DNA of 64,000 nucleotides, from contig JAWKNL010000010.1 in assembly GCA_041391725.1 (NCBI GenBank), forward strand, positions 62,001 to 126,000, in the 5' to 3' direction. Each line of letters starts with the position of its first letter. The first letter of the stretch is position 1. The notes under the pieces are model-generated. The model made no database searches. It saw only the letters and a list, made by a program, of their open reading frames with translations, and had not been told where the DNA came from. The translations under genes were made by a program, and so were the position numbers. The stretch is from JAGQVA01 sp041391725. Its GTDB lineage: Bacteria; Bacteroidota; Bacteroidia; J057. Positions 20,683 to 28,933 of the stretch are shown here, piece after piece.

Positions 20683-21842
20683 AAAGAAAATATTTTTTGG
20701 ATGTGATAGTCTGAAAATCCCGGGCTGGCAGTCATCCCTTTTCCGCCTATACCGGTTACAATATGCACTTTATTGTCAAGGGTTTTCTGGTATATATCAT
20801 GCGTTTTCCCCTGACTATATACCCCCATCCACTGCGTCTGGATCTGCCAGTTGTCAAGGTCAAATATTTTACCGGCTTCTTCTATAAAATACCGGGAGAT
20901 TTCTTCCTTGATGTCAATATCAAGAGAATCCCTTTCCGAAATATCTGCATATTCATGAGAATCTCCCAGAATAATGCTTCCATCCACCTCCTGTTTGAAG
21001 AGAATGTGAATTCCCCATTTTTTCCAGAAACTACCCGCATCTTCACGCGCCTTTACCACCTTCCACGAAGGGCAGTCAGCAAAACTTTCATAACGGCGGA
21101 TGGAAAGTCCGGTGAGGATATTGCCCGGAATTCTGACCTTCGTCTGTGGCTCCAGGCGCATCATCTGAAGCTGAACCACTTCGAGGTCACTTTCGGCAAA
21201 ATGCTCGGGGTAAAGGAGGTTAAATTCGCTTCCGGAGCAGATGATGATTTTTTCGGAAGAATAAATATTTCCCCGGCTGTCTTCTGCTATACAATAATCG
21301 CCGGAGGAGTCGATACGGGTGATTGCTGTGCCGGGATAATGGGAGAATTTTGGAAAAGAAGTCAGAAATGACTGAACCTTCCGGATCATTTCCCGTGGGT
21401 TGGCAGACATTTCTTCCGGGAAGAAAAGGCCGCCTTTACAGTAAGAAGTTTTGAGTGCGGGATAACGGTCCAGACATTGGCGGGCCGTAAGAAGATGGGA
21501 AGGATATTCATTGACCTGGTTGATGGCGTGGAGTTCTTCAATGAGTTGAAGTTCTTCGTCATCTGAGGCGAGGTAAATACTTCCGTTTTGGCGAATGGCA
21601 ATATCGGTACGTGCCTGAATGGCGTGATACACTTCGAGGCTTTTGCGCCCGAATGCCTGCCATTTGAGGTTCATCCCTGAGGGTACAATCTGCCCGAAGT
21701 TACGCACAGTAGCTCCGAGCGGTGTCTGGGTTCTTTCGGCGAGCGCGACGTGAAGTCCCCGGTTGAGTGCGTGGTAAGCGTGGAATGTTCCGAGAATTCC
21801 GCCACCTACGACCAGAAGATCAAAATGCAGGTTTTGTTTCAT
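20679..21842 (-). CDS. FAD-dependent oxidoreductase of the phosphonate-associated clade
   Basis: D-amino-acid-oxidase-like flavoprotein (DAO fold) of about 387 residues, matching TIGR03364, a clade tied by gene neighbourhood to phosphonate breakdown. The dinucleotide-binding motif is LLVVGGGILGTFHAYHALNRG at the N-terminus. The likely role is oxidation of 2-aminoethylphosphonate or its N-methylated forms to an aldehyde that the downstream HAD enzyme cleaves; the substrate is inferred from family and context. The start at 21842 puts the FAD motif near residue 8; an upstream ATG at 21899 would add an implausible Cys-rich leader. No phosphonate transporter or transaminase gene is in the window. 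Confidence 0.87.
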   Translation of the reverse strand: MKQNLHFDLLVVGGGILGTFHAYHALNRGLHVALAERTQTPLGATVRNFGQIVPSGMNLKWQAFGRKSLEVYHAIQARTDIAIRQNGSIYLASDDEELQLIEELHAINQVNEYPSHLLTARQCLDRYPALKTSYCKGGLFFPEEMSANPREMIRKVQSFLTSFPKFSHYPGTAITRIDSSGDYCIAEDSRGNIYSSEKIIICSGSEFNLLYPEHFAESDLEVVQLQMMRLEPQTKVRIPGNILTGLSIRRYESFADCPSWKVVKAREDAGSFWKKWGIHILFKQEVDGSIILGDSHEYADISERDSLDIDIKEEISRYFIEEAGKIFDLDNWQIQTQWMGVYSQGKTHDIYQKTLDNKVHIVTGIGGKGMTASPGFSDYHIQKIFSL

Positions 21843-22028
21843 GACAAATAAAATAACTGCCAAATATAAACAAAACCCGCAGGGACAAAATGAATCCATT
21901 GTTAAGGAAACAACAGGTTTAATACTCAGCCATTAAACAAAAGTGCAAAGGACAAATGTTTTTATTACATTTATTCTTTGGTTTTACTATTGAAATATTA
22001 CCTTAGGCATTCTAAACCTTTACTTATC

Positions 22029-25000
22029 ATGAGATCACCGCTACTAATACTCCGACAGGTATTTATCCCTGCATTTTTTTCCGCCCTCCTCATTGGCCTT
22101 ACGGTCAATGCCTGCCAAACCAAACGGACAACCACTGCATTAAAAACGATCAGCCTTCCGGCAAAGGTGGCCGATAGCCTTTCGCAGGCGATCCGAAACA
22201 GTGTTTCGGCAGAAGTCGCCGAAGGGCTTGAGCTTACCCTCTGGGCTTCCGATTCTCTTTCGCCTGACCCCATTGCACTTAATATCGACGATAAGGGCAG
22301 TGTTTATGTCACCCGTACCAACCGGCAAAAAAACTCCGAATTTGATATCAGAGGCCATCAGGACTGGATCAATGAGGCAGTTTCTCTGCGCAATGTGGAA
22401 GAAAGAAGAGCCTTTCTCCATAAAATATTTGCCCCCGAAAACAGTGAAAAAAACAATTGGCTCCCCGATCTCAACAAAGATGGAAGCCACGACTGGAAAG
22501 ACCTGGCGGTAGAGAAAGAACAGGTTTTCCAGATAGAAGATACCGACAATGACGGACTTGCCGACGTGTCGCGGCTGGTCGTGGAAGACTTCAACGACGA
22601 AATTACCGACGTTGCCGGTGCCCTGCTCGTTCACGACGGGTATATGTTTATCGGTGTGGGGCCCGACGTATGGAGACTCAAAGACGCCGATAAAGACGGA
22701 GTTTTTGAAGAAAAAGAGTCTATCAGCCACGGATATGCTGTTCATATTGGTTTTAGTGGCCACGGTATGTCGGGACTCACCGTCGGGCCCGACGGAAAAA
22801 TCTGGTGGGGAATCGGCGATATCGGTTCCTATGTAGTGGATCAGGAAGGGAAAGTGTGGGATCAGGCCAACGAAGGCGCCATTTTCCGCGCAAATCCTGA
22901 TGGCAGCGACTTCGAGGTTTTTTGCCGCGGTGTGCGCAATACCCACGAATTTACCTTTGATGAATACGGAAACCTGATTACCGAAGACAATGACGGCGAC
23001 CACCCCGGTGAAAGTGAAAGACTCGTGTATCTCGTCAATGGCTCAGATTCGGGCTGGCGCACCAACTGGCAGTTTGGCAAATACACCGATCCCAACAACA
23101 ACAGCTATAAAGTGTGGATGGACGAGCAGTTGTTCAAACCACGCTGGGAAGGCCAGGCGGCTTATATTCTTCCTCCTATCCGCAATTACCACAATGGCCC
23201 TACGGGCATGAAGTACAATCCTGGCACGGCCCTGGGTGAGCGGTGGAAAAACCACTTTTTTATCGTTGAATTTGTAGGAAATGCTGCACGCTCTCCTCTT
23301 TGGGCATTCCAACTGGAGCCAGAAGGCGCTTCATTTGCCTTTGGCAGCGAAGAAAAAGTGCTTGGCGGTATCCTGCCTACAGGTATTGACTTTGGCCCCG
23401 ATGGCGCACTCTATATAGCCGACTGGATTGAAGGCTGGGGAACAAAAAATTACGGACGAATCTGGAAACTGGATGAGCCAGGTGCAGCCAATACGCCGGT
23501 CAGACAGGAAGTAAAAACGCTGATGGCTGAAGATTTCAACAAAAAAGCGCCCGAAGAACTGGGTAAACTCCTCGGCCATGCAGATAAAAGAATTCGCCAG
23601 AAAGCACAGTTTGCCCTGGTTAAAAAAGGTGAAAAAGGACTGGCTGTACTTAAATCTGCAACCGAGCAAACAGAAAACCAGCTAGCCCGCGTTCATGCCA
23701 TATGGGGAATTAGTCAGATGGCCCGTCAGGAAGCATCTGCTGCCGAAAATCTCGTCCCGCTCCTTGCCGATACCGACCCGGAGATCAGGGCACAGGCTGC
23801 AAGATGGCTGGGAGATGTGCGGTATGCACCTTCGGCAGAAAGCATCATCCCGCTGTTGAAAGATGTTTCTCCCCGCACGCAATTCTTCGCGGCAGAAGCA
23901 TTGGGCAGGATTGGGCATGAAGCGGCTATCCAGCCCATTATTGAAATGCTCATCGCCAACGACGATCAGGACGTATATCTCCGCCATGCCGGGGCATGCG
24001 CGCTGGCGCGTATCAACAAGCCTGCACCCATCGCAGCACTCAGCAGCCATTCTTCCCGTGCCCTGCGCATCGCAGCCGTGGTGGCCCTCCGCCGGATGAA
24101 AGATCCAGGGGTTGCAGGCTTCCTCACCGACAGCGATCCCTATATCGTAGCAGAAGCAGCCCGGGCTATCAACGATGACTACTCCATTGAAGGGGCAATT
24201 CCCGCGCTGGCAAAATCACTGGATGGAACAAAACTTACCAGCGAGCCATACCTCCGCCGGGCCATCAATGCCAACCTTCGCGAAGGCAACGCCGATAATC
24301 TCCGCATTCTCGCCGATTATGCCCGCCGCACCGACGCACCGGCGGCCATGCGTGCCGAAGCACTGGCTACACTTGCTTCCTGGCCCAATCCCTCGATCTT
24401 CGACCGGGTTGACGGCAGAAACCGCGGGCTCACTCCACGCGACGCAGCACCCGTGCGCAAAGTCGCTGAACCTGTTCTCAAGCCACTCCTGGCTGACAAT
24501 ACGCCTGTGCTGAAAATGGCTGCCGCAGATGCTGCCGGTCGCCTCAAACTGACCGACATGGCCCCGCAAATTCTGGCCATCCAGAAAAGTGACAAAGACC
24601 CGGAAGTGCGGAAATCAGCACTTGCTGCGCTGGTGAAAATGGAATACAGCGAAATTGGCAATGCCGTACAGGTTGCCCTCAAAGATAAAGATGCAGAAGT
24701 CAGAGCTGCAGGACTCGATATTATCCCCAGCCTTGACATTGCAGATGATCAGAAGGTCAACCTGCTTTCGCTCGTAGTTGCCGGCAACTCCGCTCCCGAA
24801 CAGCAAAGCGCCCTCAGTGCCCTGGGAAAACTGCCGGCAGCGGCTACTACATCTTTATTGGGTGATCTGCTCAGCAAACTGGAAGCCGGAAAAGTCAGAC
24901 CTGAAATAAGACTGGATCTGGCTGAGGCCATTGAAGCCAGCGGGAACAGCGAACTGACTACCAGACTTAAAGCTTATCAGGAAAGCCACGCCGGTGAATC

Positions 25001-25481
25001 CCCCATGGAAATGTACGCCGACGCACTAATGGGTGGAAATGCCCGCAGAGGCGGAATGGTCATTTACCGCAACGCGGCGGCTCAATGTATGCGCTGCCAT
25101 ATCATCAGAGGTAATGGAGGAGACGTAGGCCCTGACCTGACGCAGGTAGGACAAAGACTCAGCAGAGAAGCCATCCTTCAGTCCATCGTGGACCCCAGTG
25201 CTGTGCTGGCACCAGGATATGGAATCGTCTCGCTGGAGCTTAGCGACGGAAATAAAATTAACGGAACCCTCCTCGGAGAAACCCCGGATATGATCACCGT
25301 AAAAACCGCAGATGCCGAACCCGTAAAAGTGCCGAAAAACAAAATCGCGCAGCGAACCAATGTTCCCTCCTCCATGCCACCGATGGGCAATGTACTTTCA
25401 AAAAGAGATATCCGCGATGTAGTGGAATTTCTCTCAAACCTGAAAGAAGCACCACAGGTAGCGCAGGGGCATGGAGAATAG
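22029..25481 (+). CDS. Lipoprotein: dehydrogenase beta-propeller, HEAT repeats and heme-binding cytochrome c domain (copy 1)
   Basis: About 1150 residues. The ATG at 22029 gives a lipoprotein signal with lipobox LTVNAC, so the protein is anchored to a membrane, probably outside the cytoplasm. Order: a beta-propeller of the membrane-bound dehydrogenase type (TIGR02604-like), with WWGIGDIGSYV, NTHEFTFDEYGN and FGPDGALYIADW; then about ten HEAT-like helical repeats (PEIRAQAARWLGDV, TQFFAAEALGRIG); then a C-terminal Planctomycete-type heme-binding domain (TIGR02603-like) with CMRCH as heme site and Met-containing PSSMPPMGNVL. The fusion suggests oxidation of a sugar or alcohol with electrons passed to heme; the substrate is unknown. 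It is directly followed by a paralogue in the same direction. Confidence 0.88.
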   Translation: MRSPLLILRQVFIPAFFSALLIGLTVNACQTKRTTTALKTISLPAKVADSLSQAIRNSVSAEVAEGLELTLWASDSLSPDPIALNIDDKGSVYVTRTNRQKNSEFDIRGHQDWINEAVSLRNVEERRAFLHKIFAPENSEKNNWLPDLNKDGSHDWKDLAVEKEQVFQIEDTDNDGLADVSRLVVEDFNDEITDVAGALLVHDGYMFIGVGPDVWRLKDADKDGVFEEKESISHGYAVHIGFSGHGMSGLTVGPDGKIWWGIGDIGSYVVDQEGKVWDQANEGAIFRANPDGSDFEVFCRGVRNTHEFTFDEYGNLITEDNDGDHPGESERLVYLVNGSDSGWRTNWQFGKYTDPNNNSYKVWMDEQLFKPRWEGQAAYILPPIRNYHNGPTGMKYNPGTALGERWKNHFFIVEFVGNAARSPLWAFQLEPEGASFAFGSEEKVLGGILPTGIDFGPDGALYIADWIEGWGTKNYGRIWKLDEPGAANTPVRQEVKTLMAEDFNKKAPEELGKLLGHADKRIRQKAQFALVKKGEKGLAVLKSATEQTENQLARVHAIWGISQMARQEASAAENLVPLLADTDPEIRAQAARWLGDVRYAPSAESIIPLLKDVSPRTQFFAAEALGRIGHEAAIQPIIEMLIANDDQDVYLRHAGACALARINKPAPIAALSSHSSRALRIAAVVALRRMKDPGVAGFLTDSDPYIVAEAARAINDDYSIEGAIPALAKSLDGTKLTSEPYLRRAINANLREGNADNLRILADYARRTDAPAAMRAEALATLASWPNPSIFDRVDGRNRGLTPRDAAPVRKVAEPVLKPLLADNTPVLKMAAADAAGRLKLTDMAPQILAIQKSDKDPEVRKSALAALVKMEYSEIGNAVQVALKDKDAEVRAAGLDIIPSLDIADDQKVNLLSLVVAGNSAPEQQSALSALGKLPAAATTSLLGDLLSKLEAGKVRPEIRLDLAEAIEASGNSELTTRLKAYQESHAGESPMEMYADALMGGNARRGGMVIYRNAAAQCMRCHIIRGNGGDVGPDLTQVGQRLSREAILQSIVDPSAVLAPGYGIVSLELSDGNKINGTLLGETPDMITVKTADAEPVKVPKNKIAQRTNVPSSMPPMGNVLSKRDIRDVVEFLSNLKEAPQVAQGHGE

Positions 25482-25515
25482 TCATTCGTTTCTTTTCAAC
25501 CTTTTCTGGTGTCTC

Positions 25516-28500
25516 ATGAATCAAATCAGATTTTCGCAATACTTTATCGTTTGTTGCATTCTTATCAGTACAGGTTTTTCTTGTGAAAAACCTGTACCTT
25601 CTCTCCCTGCGATAAGCCTCAATGCTGCTAGCGTTGACAGCCTGACCCGACTGACAGAGGCTGCTGTTTCGCCAGAAATGCCCGAAGGCCTTACCCTTAG
25701 CTTGTGGGCCGTTGACACCCTGGCGCCCGATCCGATTGCGCTTCATCTGGAAGAAAACGGTATCGCATACATAACCAGCACCACACGAAGAAGAAGTTCG
25801 GAAATAGATATACGCGCCCACCGCAACTGGATGATTTCTTCCATTTCCTTTCAGACCGTAGAGGACAGAAAAAACTTCATTCATTCTGCCCTTTCACCGG
25901 AAAACAGCAACGATAACCTCTGGCTCAATGACAAAAACGGAGACGGTTCTCACGACTGGAAAGATCTCACCCTGGACAAGGAGCGCGTTTTCAGGATCGA
26001 AGACCGGGACGGTGATGGAAAGGCAGATTATGCAGCCCTGGTAATAGAAGATTTCCATGAAGAATTTTCCGATGTGGCAGGGGCTATGGTCGTATATGAC
26101 GGGTACATCTTTGTAGGCGTCGGGCCCGAACTATGGCGGCTGAAAGACGAGAACAGCGATGGGATCATCGAAGAAAAAAAATTATTGCTTTCGGGTTTTG
26201 GGGTACATATGGGATTTGGGGGCCACAATATGTCAGGGCTCACTGTCGGCCCCGATGGAAAGATATGGTGGGGAATAGGCGATATTGGATCTTATGTGAC
26301 AGATCAGCAAGGAAAGGTATGGGACTACGCAAACCAGGGCGCCATTTTTCGCTGCAATACCGACGGAAGCGACTTTGAAGTATTTGCAGCAGGACTGCGC
26401 AACACCCACGAATTCACCTTCGACGAATATGGAAATCTGATCACTGTTGACAACGACGGCGATCATCCCGGTGAAAGCGAACGGCTGGTTTATCTCATCA
26501 ACGGCTCAGATTCCGGATGGCGAATCAACTGGCAGTTTGGCAAATATTCAGATCCTGACAACAATACCTATAAGGTTTGGATGGATGAGAAGTTATATGT
26601 TCCCAGGTGGGAAGGCCAGGCTGCACACATTCTTCCACCTATCCGCAATTATCACAATGGCCCCACCGGGATGAAATTTAACCCTGGTACTGCACTGAGT
26701 GAAAAATATAAAAACCAGTTTTTTTTCGCCGAGTTTACCGGCACGCCTGCCCGCAGCAATGTATGGGCATTTTCTCTCAAACCGAAAGGCGCAGGGTTTG
26801 AATTTGAAGGGGAGGAAAAAGTATTGGGCTCAATTCTTGCCACCGGGCTCGATTTTGGTCCGGATGGCGCGCTGTATGTGGCTGACTGGATGGATGGATG
26901 GGCGACCAAACAGCATGGGCGCATCTGGAAACTCGATGTCAAAGGAGCCGAAAATTCTCCTGTCAGAAAAGAAGTCCAATCTCTTCTGGCTGAAAACTTC
27001 ACACTCCGCACACCGGAATCGCTCGCAGGTTTTCTCGGTCACCCTGATAAACGCATACGACAAAAAGCACAATTTGCCCTCGTAAAAATGGGGGAAGCGG
27101 GAATTAATATTTTAAAAAGCACCCTCTCCCCTACCCGGCCACAACTTGCACGTGTACACGCCATCTGGGGTATAACACAGGCGGCCCGCGCAGAGCCGTC
27201 TTTTGCAGCGTCGCTTCAGCCGCTGTTGCGGGACAACGACCCTGAAATACGCGCACAGGCAGCGCGGTGGCTGGGAGAGGCGGGTTTCACTGCCGCAGCC
27301 GAAGACCTCATTCCGCTGCTGGAGGACAGCAGCGCGCGGGTACGAATGTTTGCCACAGAAGCGCTGGGGAGAATGGCTTATGTTCAGGCTATTCATCCGA
27401 TTGTAGCGATGCTGGAGAAAAACAACGACGAGGATATCTATCTGCGGCATGCAGGCGCGATTGCGCTGGCCCGTATCGACCGCCGTGGCCCGATTTCGGA
27501 ACTCTCGGCTCACCCGTCAAAAGCGGTGAGAATCGCCGCCCTGGTCGCGCTTCGAAGGATGCGCGCACAAGAGGTAAAATTATTCCTCCATGACAGCGAC
27601 GAATGGGTTGCCACAGAAGCCGCCAAAGCCATAAACGACGATAACGGAATTGAAGCCGCCATGCCTGATCTGGCAGCGTACCTCGACCAGCCAGCCTTCA
27701 ACAACGAGGCGCTTATCCGACGTGCTATTAATGCCAATCTGCGCACAGGCAAAAAGGAAAACCTGGAAAGAATTGCCCGTTATGCAGAACGGAATGCGGA
27801 AGCTGAAATCCTCCGCGCCGAAGCAATTGCCACTATCGGTACCTGGCCTCATCCATCTGTGGTAGATCGGGTGGACGGGTTTTACCACGGCCCCGTTTCC
27901 CGCGATACGACCGAAGCCCGCGAAATACTTTCAAATATTTTACCTGCTATCTGGAAAACCCGAAGCGCCGGAATCAAAATCGCTGCCATAGATGCAGCCG
28001 CCAGGCTTCAACTCACAGCCGCTTCCCCGGATATTTATACCCTTCTCCAAAAAGATCAGAATGAAAACGTCAGAGCTGCGGCACTCGACGGATTGTTCAG
28101 GCTGCATTTTCCTGACATAGAGACCGCCGTACTCATAGCGCTGAATGATAAGAAATCAGAAGTGAGGATCATAGGGCTGAGTCTTGTCAGTCAGTTGAGA
28201 AGTACTGACGAAAAGAAAGCAGAACTACTTGGGCTGGCAATTGAGAATGGAAGCCCCGGCGAGCAACAATCCGCGCTGGAAGCGCTGGGAGGTCTTCCAG
28301 CCGATGCATCGCTGCCCCTGGTCACCTCACTGCTGGACCGACTGGATGCGGGAACCCTTCCCGGAGAAATCCAACTGGAATTGTTGGAAGTTATCGAAAA
28401 AACCGGCTCAGAAGAAATAAAAAACCGCCTGGCAGAGTGGCAAAAAGAACGGGAAAACAAAGACGTACCGGAGAGCTGGTCAGAAGCACTTAAAGGCGGT

Positions 28501-28929
28501 GATGCAAGAAAGGGGAGACAGCTATTTCTCAACAATGAAAGTGCGATGTGTACACGATGCCACGCCATCGGGGACGGCGGAGCAACGGTTGGTCCCAATC
28601 TGGATAATGTAGGCACCAGGTTATCGAGAGAAGATATACTTGAATCACTGATTGATCCCGGCGCAAAACTCGCTGCCGGATTTGGAATAGTGATGCTTAA
28701 AATGAAAGATGGTACAGAGAAGAATGGAATCCTGATGGAGGAATCTTCTGCTCATATCACGATAAAAGCAGCAGATAATGCCCTCATCAGAATTCCCAAA
28801 TCATCGGTCGCAGAAAGACAGAATGCCCCTTCCAGTATGCCGGCGATGGGCAATATCCTTAGCCGCCGGGAAATCCGCGATGTGGTGGAATTTCTCTCCT
28901 CGCTCAGGCCAACCCCGCCATTACCCTGA
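25516..28929 (+). CDS. Lipoprotein: dehydrogenase beta-propeller, HEAT repeats and heme-binding cytochrome c domain (copy 2)
   Basis: Full-length paralogue of the preceding gene with the same domain order, about 1137 residues. The ATG at 25516 gives a lipobox (STGFSC) after one hydrophobic segment. Conserved blocks include WWGIGDIGSYVTD, NTHEFTFDEYGNLITVDNDG, FGPDGALYVADW and the C-terminal CTRCHAIGDGG with PSSMPAMGNILSRREI. The two genes are 34 bases apart and probably one operon. Divergence is spread along the whole length, which suggests an old tandem duplication with separate but related substrates. No sign of decay. The partners for electron transfer are not encoded nearby. Confidence 0.88.
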   Translation: MNQIRFSQYFIVCCILISTGFSCEKPVPSLPAISLNAASVDSLTRLTEAAVSPEMPEGLTLSLWAVDTLAPDPIALHLEENGIAYITSTTRRRSSEIDIRAHRNWMISSISFQTVEDRKNFIHSALSPENSNDNLWLNDKNGDGSHDWKDLTLDKERVFRIEDRDGDGKADYAALVIEDFHEEFSDVAGAMVVYDGYIFVGVGPELWRLKDENSDGIIEEKKLLLSGFGVHMGFGGHNMSGLTVGPDGKIWWGIGDIGSYVTDQQGKVWDYANQGAIFRCNTDGSDFEVFAAGLRNTHEFTFDEYGNLITVDNDGDHPGESERLVYLINGSDSGWRINWQFGKYSDPDNNTYKVWMDEKLYVPRWEGQAAHILPPIRNYHNGPTGMKFNPGTALSEKYKNQFFFAEFTGTPARSNVWAFSLKPKGAGFEFEGEEKVLGSILATGLDFGPDGALYVADWMDGWATKQHGRIWKLDVKGAENSPVRKEVQSLLAENFTLRTPESLAGFLGHPDKRIRQKAQFALVKMGEAGINILKSTLSPTRPQLARVHAIWGITQAARAEPSFAASLQPLLRDNDPEIRAQAARWLGEAGFTAAAEDLIPLLEDSSARVRMFATEALGRMAYVQAIHPIVAMLEKNNDEDIYLRHAGAIALARIDRRGPISELSAHPSKAVRIAALVALRRMRAQEVKLFLHDSDEWVATEAAKAINDDNGIEAAMPDLAAYLDQPAFNNEALIRRAINANLRTGKKENLERIARYAERNAEAEILRAEAIATIGTWPHPSVVDRVDGFYHGPVSRDTTEAREILSNILPAIWKTRSAGIKIAAIDAAARLQLTAASPDIYTLLQKDQNENVRAAALDGLFRLHFPDIETAVLIALNDKKSEVRIIGLSLVSQLRSTDEKKAELLGLAIENGSPGEQQSALEALGGLPADASLPLVTSLLDRLDAGTLPGEIQLELLEVIEKTGSEEIKNRLAEWQKERENKDVPESWSEALKGGDARKGRQLFLNNESAMCTRCHAIGDGGATVGPNLDNVGTRLSREDILESLIDPGAKLAAGFGIVMLKMKDGTEKNGILMEESSAHITIKAADNALIRIPKSSVAERQNAPSSMPAMGNILSRREIRDVVEFLSSLRPTPPLP

Positions 28930-28933
28930 TAGG

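Noticed and set aside
23500..25000. Phycobilisome lyase or similar HEAT-only enzyme
   Set aside because: The HEAT region is internal to a lipoprotein with a dehydrogenase propeller and a heme domain, so it is a linker or scaffold segment.
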